The notes: generated by a model from the sequence alone, not told the origin. DNA of 10,935 nt from Lachnospiraceae bacterium (GCA_021199395.1 JAJQIE010000087.1:1-10935), one strand, 5' to 3'. Shown: positions 1 through 7,627, counted from the first letter of the stretch. Program-made: numbers and translations.

Positions 1-2004
1 GAAAAGGGATATCATGTTTTTTACAGTCGGGTGTCCCTGTTAAAACACAGCGGAGAGAACTATGAACCGTATATTTTTGCTGCCTTGAATTCTGCCAGAG
101 TGATGCTTCTTTTGGGAAGTTGTACAGAAAACATCAGCTCTGTATGGGTGAAAAATGAATGGCAGAGATACCTGAAGCTGTGTGAAAATACCCCAAATGA
201 AAGACATATCATTCCTGTCATACGCGATATGCTGCCGGAAGAGCTTCCCGCGCAGCTGAATCGGCTGGAATCGATCAGTGTCGAAAACACGACATGGCTT
301 GTCAATCTGGAAAATACACTGGAAAAATTCATCAGAAAGAAAAAAACGCCATCCATGATCGGAAATGTTAATCCTGTAGCTTTACTGTCCAGAGGGAAAA
401 TGGCTCTTGAGGATCGGGAATGGGAACGGGCAGACAGCTTCTTTGACCAGGTGCTAAACATTGACGCGGAAAACGGGGAAGCCTATCTGGGGCAGTTCCT
501 CGCCGGGCAGAACGTCTCATCCATCGAGGAACTGAGATCAGTTCGGCTGGCGCAAAGCGAACAGGCTTTGTCCACGGAGCTTGAGGCAAAGCCGGATGAT
601 GGCGGAGTGATTGAGGAATGCGTAAATCGCTTCACAATTTCCAGTTTTTTTACCAGAGAGGAAATCCTGGATTACTTTTCCTTTGACGGTACGTACGAGT
701 CTGATACGCCGGACAGAAAGAAGCAGCTTGAGGATGAAATGGAATTCTGGGAAAAGGACGCAAACCTGCGGAAATTCTTTCTGTATGCGGATCTCGAAGC
801 AAAGGAACAGCTGGAACAGACAAAAGAGCTGATCCGAAAAGCGATGGAGCAGCGAATCTTAAAAGCAGAGGAGGAGGATAAGGAAAGCATTGAATCCGTG
901 GAAGAAGAGTATAAGGAATTCCTGATCGATACGGAAAAGGAACTCGAAGAGGAGATGGAAGAGAGAATAGAGGATCGGTATGATGGAATCAGGTACTGGT
1001 TCTGGCATGAACATGAGAAAAAAGGAGCGATGAATGAAAATATTGCATGCATTGTAAATATGATGCATTTCTATGAAACTGCAAAATATTGCTCACAGCC
1101 GTCGGAGCTGAAGCTGGATAAATGGCTGGAGAGATTGAAAAAGGCAAGGGAATTCCGAAAAAAGATCCCGTTTATCATCGCGGGGGCCTGCGCATGCATT
1201 TTCTTCCTGATATTCACAGGCAAAGAGGTGAATTACCGGACTGCAAAAAGCAAAATCAGGCAGGGAGAAGTCGGGGAGGCATATAATATACTTACGAGAA
1301 ATACTTTCTTTTCTTCCTATAAGAATTCCAAAACCCTGTCTGAATTCTGCCGGGAATATATGAATGCCATGGCTGCGCTGGAAGATAATGATTATAATTA
1401 CGCCGCGGAAACAATTTATGATGTTTACCATAGCGCAACCGAGGAAAAGATTCGGGTTTTTAAAAAGATATGTGAGAAGACGATTGCGGAATACAGCCTG
1501 GATACTACAAATGGCTGGTTTTATATGACGGCGGTTGACCTTGCGGAGGATGGGGAAGAATTGCAGGCGTTGCAGCTGGCCTGCGGTATTGGAGATTATG
1601 TGAACAGTAAAGGAATCAGCGGGGAATCCGAAGAAGAATCTGACGATGCTGAAAAGGGAGCGCATTATTTTATCTGTGAATATCTGGATGGAGGATGGGT
1701 GTCGGAAACCGTGAATTCGAACAGCCTGCTATGGACCATCGAGTGCGAAGAAGCTTCTGTCTGGATTTACGAATCAGGGGGAGCATTTTCCAGCAGCGAG
1801 GATCGGTCAGATGCGAAGGTGGGAAACGAATACAGTATAACCGGTGCGTCGGTACAGACGGCATATGGCAGCAGCGATAGCTATACCTTCACACTGGATC
1901 TGAAAAACAATGCAACCGGAGAGACCTGTACCCTGTATTTTGAAGATCTGGACGAGGACAGCTTTACGATTGGCTCAGAGGGATATGAAAGGGAAAATCT
2001 TTAA
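1..2004 (+). CDS. TIR-domain protein with TPR-like region, one transmembrane helix and C-terminal ectodomain (5' partial)
   Basis: The reading frame is open from base 1, so the gene begins upstream; the GTG at 31 is internal to the TIR fold. Of 667 visible residues, about 1-110 are the TIR domain (YEPYIFAALNSARVMLLLG, then WVKNEW). Its W49-x-x-x-E53 matches the WxxxE of NAD-cleaving TIRs; SARM1 has WVHKE with catalytic E642. A TPR-like unit follows (about 123-165), then a Glu/Lys-rich probable coiled coil (about 268-327). One hydrophobic helix (about 391-407) is preceded by KKAREFRKK, so the positive-inside rule puts the N-terminus in the cytosol. The remaining 260 residues include helical repeats and, from about 554, a beta-rich acidic domain, predicted outside. 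It leads an operon with the SPFH and four-helix genes. NADase activity is inferred from family knowledge. Only the first strand of the TIR fold and the true start are missing. Confidence 0.88.
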   Translation, partial: EKGYHVFYSRVSLLKHSGENYEPYIFAALNSARVMLLLGSCTENISSVWVKNEWQRYLKLCENTPNERHIIPVIRDMLPEELPAQLNRLESISVENTTWLVNLENTLEKFIRKKKTPSMIGNVNPVALLSRGKMALEDREWERADSFFDQVLNIDAENGEAYLGQFLAGQNVSSIEELRSVRLAQSEQALSTELEAKPDDGGVIEECVNRFTISSFFTREEILDYFSFDGTYESDTPDRKKQLEDEMEFWEKDANLRKFFLYADLEAKEQLEQTKELIRKAMEQRILKAEEEDKESIESVEEEYKEFLIDTEKELEEEMEERIEDRYDGIRYWFWHEHEKKGAMNENIACIVNMMHFYETAKYCSQPSELKLDKWLERLKKAREFRKKIPFIIAGACACIFFLIFTGKEVNYRTAKSKIRQGEVGEAYNILTRNTFFSSYKNSKTLSEFCREYMNAMAALEDNDYNYAAETIYDVYHSATEEKIRVFKKICEKTIAEYSLDTTNGWFYMTAVDLAEDGEELQALQLACGIGDYVNSKGISGESEEESDDAEKGAHYFICEYLDGGWVSETVNSNSLLWTIECEEASVWIYESGGAFSSSEDRSDAKVGNEYSITGASVQTAYGSSDSYTFTLDLKNNATGETCTLYFEDLDEDSFTIGSEGYERENL

Positions 2005-2046
2005 TAAATCACGGCACAGGTTGCCGTTTTGGAGAGGAAAACGAAA

Positions 2047-3246
2047 ATGGCTATGTTAGATGTTATTACCTATGAAGGGAATCACGATGTGCTGGTTTAC
2101 AGATATCCCCACACGGAATTTAATACCATGTCACAGCTGATTGTCCATGAGTCGCAGGAGGCAGTTTTTTTCAAAAACGGACAGATGCTGGATTCGTTTG
2201 GACCTGGGAAATATACCCTGCGTACAGAAAATATTCCGCTGCTGGGTAAGCTGATCAATCTGCCCACCGGTGGCGAATCTCCTTTTCGCTGTGAAGTATA
2301 TTTTATAAATAAAACGCTGGCTTTGAATTATAAATGGGGGACTACGAGCAGAACCAGAGTGATGGACAACCAGTTTCATCTGCTGCTTGAGATTGCCGCG
2401 AATGGCACGATTGGCCTGAAGGTGACGAATCCGCGCATGCTTCTGAGCAGGATAGTAGGTACGGAGATGGAGCTTACCGCGGAAAGGTGTCTGGAATATT
2501 TCAGGGAGAACGTATCGGCAAAGGTGAAAGAATATCTGGCCAGTGTTATGAGGAGGCCGGAAATGAATTTCCTGCTTCTGGAAATGTATTTGAATGATTT
2601 TTCGGCTGCTGTAAAAGAGATGCTCCGTGAAATTTTTAATGACGTGGGGGTTGACATTTACAATTTTGTGATCGGGATGATCAATATTCCGGAAGAACAG
2701 TACGCAGTGATCACAGAAGGCCAGAGAGCACTGCAGAAAGCCCAGTATGCGAAGCAGCTCAAGAGGATTGAGGCAGAGGGAGATGCGGAATCCAGTGTTA
2801 TCCGCGCCGGCGGCAGAGCGAAAAGCCGGGAAACAGAAGGCTACAACTGGGCGGATGAACAGGTATCTGAGATTACCAGAATGTATGCGGCGAATCCCGG
2901 AAATGTCCAGAATCCCGTGGGGATGCTGGCACAGGCTCCAATGGCGCTTGCGTTTGGAACGATGCTGAAAAACGGCATGGAGCCGGCTATGGACAGGCAG
3001 TTTTCAAATGCACCCCGCGCTTTTTCTGAGGAAAAGCCGATGTCGACTCCATTGGCCGATGTGGGGACAGAGCATTCGGAAAAGAATGTGAATAGCGGCA
3101 GGGCGGAAAACAATGTGCCTGAAAAGGACGCTGCATATGAAGATCCGGTTATGGTTCTTACAAAGCTGAAAAAACTGCTTGACGCGGGGCTGATTCCGCA
3201 GGACGCGTACGACAGGAAGATGCAGGAGATCCTGGACAGGATGTGA
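2047..3246 (+). CDS. YdjI-like SPFH (band 7) domain protein with C-terminal SHOCT domain
   Basis: The protein has 399 residues. ATG 2047 is chosen because GGAGAGG at 2031-2037 sits nine bases upstream; the in-frame TTG at 2029 overlaps that site. Residues 1 to about 215 resemble the SPFH family typified by Bacillus subtilis YdjI (old name 'virion core protein'): VIVHE-like LIVHESQEAVFFKNG, FGPGKYTL, then VYFINKTLALNYKWGT. A charged helical stretch follows (about 215-275), then a low-complexity linker. The C-terminus (about 365-399, LTKLKKLLDAGLIPQDAYDR...ILDRM) fits SHOCT, a short oligomerisation module. There is no transmembrane helix, so membrane attachment would be peripheral. SPFH proteins form membrane-bound oligomeric scaffolds. 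Its place between the TIR protein and a four-helix protein suggests it organises them at the membrane; that role is inferred. Confidence 0.87.
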   Translation: MAMLDVITYEGNHDVLVYRYPHTEFNTMSQLIVHESQEAVFFKNGQMLDSFGPGKYTLRTENIPLLGKLINLPTGGESPFRCEVYFINKTLALNYKWGTTSRTRVMDNQFHLLLEIAANGTIGLKVTNPRMLLSRIVGTEMELTAERCLEYFRENVSAKVKEYLASVMRRPEMNFLLLEMYLNDFSAAVKEMLREIFNDVGVDIYNFVIGMINIPEEQYAVITEGQRALQKAQYAKQLKRIEAEGDAESSVIRAGGRAKSRETEGYNWADEQVSEITRMYAANPGNVQNPVGMLAQAPMALAFGTMLKNGMEPAMDRQFSNAPRAFSEEKPMSTPLADVGTEHSEKNVNSGRAENNVPEKDAAYEDPVMVLTKLKKLLDAGLIPQDAYDRKMQEILDRM

Positions 3247-3257
3247 AGGAGAAAAAG

Positions 3258-3929
3258 ATGAACGGGAAGAAGATTTATCGGACGGGGATTTACATGGTCA
3301 TATATCTTTTGGCGCTTTTGCTTATGTGCCTGGTTTTTAAGAGCAAAACGACGGCATTTTGGCTTGGACAGGGCTTTTCTCTGCTGTCTGTTCTCTGCGT
3401 TTTCGTGTCATATGGCATTCTGGAAGGAAAAAACCGGGAAGCCTCGTATTCCGGGTTATCGCCGGTAATACTTTCGAGCGTTTATTTTGTCGTGCAGATT
3501 CTGGCTTCCATTTATATTGCATGGGCGTCGAACCGCAGCAGGCAGGCGCTGATTCTGGAACTCGTCCTGCTTGCGGTTTATCTGGTTCTCTGGATGGCTG
3601 CATTGCTGGGAAAGGGTATCGCAGATAAGTCGGAGGCGCACACGAAGGAGCAGATCCGCCGTATGGCGGAGATAGAAGAGATCCTGAAGGACGGACGATC
3701 AGGATGTGAAAATCCTGAGACTGAAAAATATCTGTCAGAGCTGATCGAAGCCGTTCACTATAGTGATCCGGTGAGCGTGGATTCTGTATATGAGCCTGAG
3801 CAGGAGCTGATGAGTCTGGCAGGCAAAATCAGCGCGGAGACCGCAGATCCCGCAGCGGTAAAGACAGACTGTGAGCAGTTTAAAAAGGTGTTGGATAAAA
3901 GGAACCGTCTTTGCAGGGCAGGAAAATAA
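3258..3929 (+). CDS. Four-transmembrane-helix protein with cytosolic helical tail, function unknown
   Basis: The protein has 223 residues. ATG 3258 is preferred over GTG 3243, which overlaps the upstream stop, because AAGGAG at 3246-3251 is correctly spaced before the ATG. Hydrophobic helices lie at about 11-27, 34-55, 69-90 and 97-118. The short basic N-terminus (MNGKKIYR) suggests both termini are cytosolic. The tail (about 119-223) is charged and helical (HTKEQIRRMAEIEEILKDG, later SDPVSVDSVYEPEQELMSL). I recognise no named family. The gene follows the SPFH gene by 11 bases, so translation is probably coupled. With an SPFH scaffold and a TIR protein as operon partners, a role as membrane partner or effector is plausible but not shown. 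A decayed copy of its last codons recurs between the two YARHG genes. Confidence 0.8.
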   Translation: MNGKKIYRTGIYMVIYLLALLLMCLVFKSKTTAFWLGQGFSLLSVLCVFVSYGILEGKNREASYSGLSPVILSSVYFVVQILASIYIAWASNRSRQALILELVLLAVYLVLWMAALLGKGIADKSEAHTKEQIRRMAEIEEILKDGRSGCENPETEKYLSELIEAVHYSDPVSVDSVYEPEQELMSLAGKISAETADPAAVKTDCEQFKKVLDKRNRLCRAGK

Positions 3930-3946
3930 AAAATGGGAAATCGTCA

Positions 3947-3975
3947 TGGAAAGCTGCAGAGATTAAAGCTATAAT
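3947..3975 (+). promoter_or_regulatory. Possible sigma-A promoter for the first YARHG gene
   Basis: A perfect TATAAT lies at 3970-3975, 17 bases after a weak -35 candidate TGGAAA (3947-3952). It sits in the 138-base gap between the four-helix gene and the YARHG start. Only the -10 box is convincing. The matching stretch is absent upstream of the second YARHG copy. Confidence 0.4.
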
Positions 3976-4010
3976 AGAGATACTTTTCGATGCGGAAATT
4001 TTTACGTGCA

Positions 4011-4070
4011 TCAAAGGGAGAGTTTTTGTATCAAAGGGAGAGCTTTTGTATCAAAGGGAAGTTTTTTATG
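4011..4070 (+). repeat. Three tandem 20-base units, each with a Shine-Dalgarno-like core, ending at the YARHG start codon
   Basis: Units lie at 4011-4030, 4031-4050 and 4051-4070. Each begins TCAAAGGGA and ends in a T-rich stretch. The last three bases of unit 3 are the ATG (4068-4070); the other units have GTA there. Each AAAGGGAG/AAAGGGAA core is a potential ribosome binding site, but only the third is correctly placed. Because the unit is not a multiple of three, gain or loss of a unit would shift any upstream in-frame start. Confidence 0.8.
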
Positions 4071-5732
4071 TCAGAGAAAGGTATTGGAAAAACAGGCCTG
4101 TACAGAGTATTTATCATGCTGCTGCTGTTTGCGGCACTGTTCGTGTTTTCAAAGAATACTGCATATGCGAGAGATTACATAATCGCGGACAGCGATTCCC
4201 GCTATCTGAGTGACGCGGATGTCGAGGGGCTTTCCCTCCGGGAAATCAACTACGCAAAAAATGAAATCTATGCCCGCTGCGGCCGAAAATTCAATTCCGT
4301 GGAGCTGCAGGCATGGTTTAACAGCAAGAGCTGGTATCAGGGAGTGTATGAACCGGCGGATTTTGACGCCAACTATGCGGCGTCTGTTATGAACAGCTAT
4401 GAAAAGGTCAACGCGGAATTCCTTTCGGACGTAGAATATTCCATCGATCCAAATGGATACCAGCTGGACGTTTCGGATTATACTTCTTTTATTGAGGCGG
4501 AAAAGGAGACGGAATCGACTGCAGTCGGGACAGAAACCGTTTCCGCAGAGCTGGTTTTGAGTATTTACCGGGAAATCCTCGAAATGGAGTATTTCACGAT
4601 CGAAGGGGACGACGGCTATGTCGGCGGCAAAATCCTCGGCTTCCAGCTTATGGATCTGAACGGCGATGGGATTCCGGAGCTGCTGCTCTGGATTGACAGA
4701 GGCACAGTAGGCCATACGCTTGTTTCCTGCCGGGAGGAGAAAATCGTCAAATTGTATGACGACACGAATCCGGATATGCAGTTCCACTACTATTCGGATT
4801 CTAATACCCTGATGATGGAATATGAGCAGAATGGGGTCAATACGGTTTCCTGCTATACCTGTGAGAACGATGAATTTATCTGCAAAGCGCAGAGAGTGGT
4901 CAACAACAGCTCTGATCTGAGCCTGACCGGGGGAAAGACCATCCTCTACTATGTCGATGGCGTGGAAGTGACTGAGACGGAATACATCGTCATTATCGCC
5001 GTATTGATCGTGGGCGATGTACAGGATCTGGTCTACTATGAGAATACCGCGGAGAACCGCGATGAATATCTAAAGAGCTGGCTGACGCTCGCAGATACCG
5101 TCTACGCGGACATCTTAAACGAATACCGCCGTGCGGTGGCGGAGAAATTCGAGGGGAGCTATGAGAATATATCGAATACGGTTCATTGGCTGACAGGTGA
5201 AAGCGGGCAAGAATATGGAGACTTTAATGAAACCTATGGTATTAGTTATGCTCTATATGATTTCCTGGGCGATGGTCAGCCGGAACTATTGATTGGTTTG
5301 TATGAAAAAGGCTCAGATGCTGGTCAGCTGGAACGATTTATCAGTTTGTATGAAAGAGGCTCAGAAGATGCGGGAATTTACGGTTACAATGGCAATAGTT
5401 GCGTTGATGTATTTTGTACAGATGGCAATACAGTGCGGCGCGTAGATTCAGAACAATCGTGGCCATATACCTTTTATCATTTTTGTGAAAATGGTATTGT
5501 TATGGGAGCGTATATGAGCGGTGGGCCATCAGCAGGGGGATTCAGTATCTTTCAGCTCTATGCGAATCAGGCGTCGGCGGAACTGGTTACGGAGTATGGG
5601 CACAATGGAGGTGGCAATTATTTCTGCTGTGCAACGACAGGTGAAGAACTTTCCTCAGAGGAGTATTATGAAATAATGGATTCCTATGTGATGATCGAGG
5701 ATATCGGCGTAGAATGGATTCCGATCTCCTGA
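4068..5732 (+). CDS. Secreted YARHG-domain protein, copy 1
   Basis: The protein has 554 residues. ATG 4068 is chosen because AAAGGGAAG lies just upstream and a clean signal peptide follows: MSEKGIGKTGLYR, a hydrophobic core at about 14-27, and probable cleavage after AYA (A34). The YARHG domain covers about 46-125 (LREINYAKNEIYARCG, then KSWYQGVYEPADFD). The usual ARHG reads ARCG here, with Cys at 71. Two EF-hand/FG-GAP-like acidic turns follow: DLNGDGIPELLLW (196-208) and DFLGDGQPELLIG (398-410). The YARHG domain is generally found in exported bacterial proteins, and its molecular role is unknown. There is no lipobox, so it is probably released or wall-associated. Codons from about base 5200 onward are visibly more AT-rich than before, suggesting a mosaic gene. 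It follows the TIR/SPFH/four-helix operon in the same direction, so a link is possible but unproven. Confidence 0.87.
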   Translation: MSEKGIGKTGLYRVFIMLLLFAALFVFSKNTAYARDYIIADSDSRYLSDADVEGLSLREINYAKNEIYARCGRKFNSVELQAWFNSKSWYQGVYEPADFDANYAASVMNSYEKVNAEFLSDVEYSIDPNGYQLDVSDYTSFIEAEKETESTAVGTETVSAELVLSIYREILEMEYFTIEGDDGYVGGKILGFQLMDLNGDGIPELLLWIDRGTVGHTLVSCREEKIVKLYDDTNPDMQFHYYSDSNTLMMEYEQNGVNTVSCYTCENDEFICKAQRVVNNSSDLSLTGGKTILYYVDGVEVTETEYIVIIAVLIVGDVQDLVYYENTAENRDEYLKSWLTLADTVYADILNEYRRAVAEKFEGSYENISNTVHWLTGESGQEYGDFNETYGISYALYDFLGDGQPELLIGLYEKGSDAGQLERFISLYERGSEDAGIYGYNGNSCVDVFCTDGNTVRRVDSEQSWPYTFYHFCENGIVMGAYMSGGPSAGGFSIFQLYANQASAELVTEYGHNGGGNYFCCATTGEELSSEEYYEIMDSYVMIEDIGVEWIPIS

Positions 5733-5778
5733 AGGGAAGCGACGGGGATGGAAATCTGACTTTGCCGGATGTACCGTG
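4075..5778 (+). repeat. Large direct repeat, unit 1 (identical core)
   Basis: This 1704-base stretch matches 5924-7627 at a constant offset of 1849 with no difference seen. The forward proteins and the out-of-frame translations I compared also match exactly. It starts one base after the single mismatch inside codon 3 (GAG versus AAG) and ends 46 bases past the stop codon. Beyond both edges the copies differ sharply. Confidence 0.93.
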
Positions 5779-5826
5779 TCAGAATGAATTACCGTAGCTG
5801 TAAGAAATAAAAATGAAATTTCGCGC
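5733..5826. other. Intergenic spacer between the YARHG copies, homologous to the spacer after copy 2
   Basis: The first 46 bases are identical to 7582-7627. From 5779 to about 5828 the match to 7628-7677 continues with roughly one difference in five bases. There is no clear promoter or terminator. The homology with the copy 2 flank stops where repeat R1 begins (7676). Confidence 0.6.
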
Positions 5827-5863
5827 TTTGAAAAAGTATTAGTAAAAGGAACCGTCTTTGCAG
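5827..5863 (+). pseudogene. Decayed 3'-end fragment of the four-helix membrane gene
   Basis: The end (5843-5863) is a 21-base exact match to 3896-3916 inside the four-helix gene. Upstream of it the codons TTT-GAA-AAA-GTA-TTA parallel TTT-AAA-AAG-GTG-TTG (3879-3893). Three of the four differences are silent third-position changes, and one base is then lost, breaking the frame. That pattern fits a coding relic better than chance. About 79 bases that follow the match before copy 1, including the stop codon and the TATAAT, are missing here. Confidence 0.6.
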
Positions 5864-5879
5864 AACATTTTTACGTGCA

Positions 5880-5919
5880 TCAAAGGGAGAGCCTTTGTAT
5901 CAAAGGGAGGATTTTTATG
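5880..5919 (+). repeat. Two tandem 20-base Shine-Dalgarno-like units before YARHG copy 2
   Basis: Units lie at 5880-5899 and 5900-5919, homologous to the three units before copy 1. The second ends in the ATG (5917-5919) and carries AAAGGGAGG, a stronger Shine-Dalgarno match than AAAGGGAAG of copy 1. Confidence 0.8.
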
Positions 5920-7581
5920 TCAAAGAAAGGTATTGGAAAAACAGGCCTGTACAGAGTATTTATCATGCTGCTGCTGTTTGCGGCACTGTTCGTGTTTTCA
6001 AAGAATACTGCATATGCGAGAGATTACATAATCGCGGACAGCGATTCCCGCTATCTGAGTGACGCGGATGTCGAGGGGCTTTCCCTCCGGGAAATCAACT
6101 ACGCAAAAAATGAAATCTATGCCCGCTGCGGCCGAAAATTCAATTCCGTGGAGCTGCAGGCATGGTTTAACAGCAAGAGCTGGTATCAGGGAGTGTATGA
6201 ACCGGCGGATTTTGACGCCAACTATGCGGCGTCTGTTATGAACAGCTATGAAAAGGTCAACGCGGAATTCCTTTCGGACGTAGAATATTCCATCGATCCA
6301 AATGGATACCAGCTGGACGTTTCGGATTATACTTCTTTTATTGAGGCGGAAAAGGAGACGGAATCGACTGCAGTCGGGACAGAAACCGTTTCCGCAGAGC
6401 TGGTTTTGAGTATTTACCGGGAAATCCTCGAAATGGAGTATTTCACGATCGAAGGGGACGACGGCTATGTCGGCGGCAAAATCCTCGGCTTCCAGCTTAT
6501 GGATCTGAACGGCGATGGGATTCCGGAGCTGCTGCTCTGGATTGACAGAGGCACAGTAGGCCATACGCTTGTTTCCTGCCGGGAGGAGAAAATCGTCAAA
6601 TTGTATGACGACACGAATCCGGATATGCAGTTCCACTACTATTCGGATTCTAATACCCTGATGATGGAATATGAGCAGAATGGGGTCAATACGGTTTCCT
6701 GCTATACCTGTGAGAACGATGAATTTATCTGCAAAGCGCAGAGAGTGGTCAACAACAGCTCTGATCTGAGCCTGACCGGGGGAAAGACCATCCTCTACTA
6801 TGTCGATGGCGTGGAAGTGACTGAGACGGAATACATCGTCATTATCGCCGTATTGATCGTGGGCGATGTACAGGATCTGGTCTACTATGAGAATACCGCG
6901 GAGAACCGCGATGAATATCTAAAGAGCTGGCTGACGCTCGCAGATACCGTCTACGCGGACATCTTAAACGAATACCGCCGTGCGGTGGCGGAGAAATTCG
7001 AGGGGAGCTATGAGAATATATCGAATACGGTTCATTGGCTGACAGGTGAAAGCGGGCAAGAATATGGAGACTTTAATGAAACCTATGGTATTAGTTATGC
7101 TCTATATGATTTCCTGGGCGATGGTCAGCCGGAACTATTGATTGGTTTGTATGAAAAAGGCTCAGATGCTGGTCAGCTGGAACGATTTATCAGTTTGTAT
7201 GAAAGAGGCTCAGAAGATGCGGGAATTTACGGTTACAATGGCAATAGTTGCGTTGATGTATTTTGTACAGATGGCAATACAGTGCGGCGCGTAGATTCAG
7301 AACAATCGTGGCCATATACCTTTTATCATTTTTGTGAAAATGGTATTGTTATGGGAGCGTATATGAGCGGTGGGCCATCAGCAGGGGGATTCAGTATCTT
7401 TCAGCTCTATGCGAATCAGGCGTCGGCGGAACTGGTTACGGAGTATGGGCACAATGGAGGTGGCAATTATTTCTGCTGTGCAACGACAGGTGAAGAACTT
7501 TCCTCAGAGGAGTATTATGAAATAATGGATTCCTATGTGATGATCGAGGATATCGGCGTAGAATGGATTCCGATCTCCTGA
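5917..7581 (+). CDS. Secreted YARHG-domain protein, copy 2
   Basis: The protein has 554 residues and differs from copy 1 only at residue 3 (Lys for Glu, MSKKGIG). It has the same signal peptide (cleavage after A34), the same YARHG domain with the ARCG variant, and the same two acidic turns. The ATG at 5917 follows AGGGAGG with normal spacing; the upstream in-frame GTG at 5875 would only prepend repeat-derived residues to the signal peptide. No TATAAT equivalent is seen upstream, so expression probably depends on read-through from copy 1. The two coding regions look intact, with no sign that either is decaying. The function is unknown; the retained identity suggests recent duplication or gene conversion. 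Confidence 0.87.
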   Translation: MSKKGIGKTGLYRVFIMLLLFAALFVFSKNTAYARDYIIADSDSRYLSDADVEGLSLREINYAKNEIYARCGRKFNSVELQAWFNSKSWYQGVYEPADFDANYAASVMNSYEKVNAEFLSDVEYSIDPNGYQLDVSDYTSFIEAEKETESTAVGTETVSAELVLSIYREILEMEYFTIEGDDGYVGGKILGFQLMDLNGDGIPELLLWIDRGTVGHTLVSCREEKIVKLYDDTNPDMQFHYYSDSNTLMMEYEQNGVNTVSCYTCENDEFICKAQRVVNNSSDLSLTGGKTILYYVDGVEVTETEYIVIIAVLIVGDVQDLVYYENTAENRDEYLKSWLTLADTVYADILNEYRRAVAEKFEGSYENISNTVHWLTGESGQEYGDFNETYGISYALYDFLGDGQPELLIGLYEKGSDAGQLERFISLYERGSEDAGIYGYNGNSCVDVFCTDGNTVRRVDSEQSWPYTFYHFCENGIVMGAYMSGGPSAGGFSIFQLYANQASAELVTEYGHNGGGNYFCCATTGEELSSEEYYEIMDSYVMIEDIGVEWIPIS

Positions 7582-7627
7582 AGGGAAGCGACGGGGATGG
7601 AAATCTGACTTTGCCGGATGTACCGTG
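5924..7627 (+). repeat. Large direct repeat, unit 2 (identical core)
   Basis: This is the partner of 4075-5778 at offset 1849. The first difference at the right edge is 5779 T versus 7628 C, followed by about ten more differences in the next 50 bases. Confidence 0.93.

Noticed and set aside
31..33. GTG at 31 as the start of the TIR gene
   Set aside because: The frame is open to base 1 and the codons before it (EKGYHVFYSR) fit the TIR fold, so the gene is cut by the window edge.
4011..4070. CRISPR-like array
   Set aside because: The units are contiguous without spacers and end at a start codon, so they are a tandem leader repeat.
4149..4787. 212-residue open frame on the minus strand, repeated at 5998-6636
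   Set aside because: It is antisense to the YARHG genes, has no signal or domain I recognise, and is duplicated only because the sense gene is.
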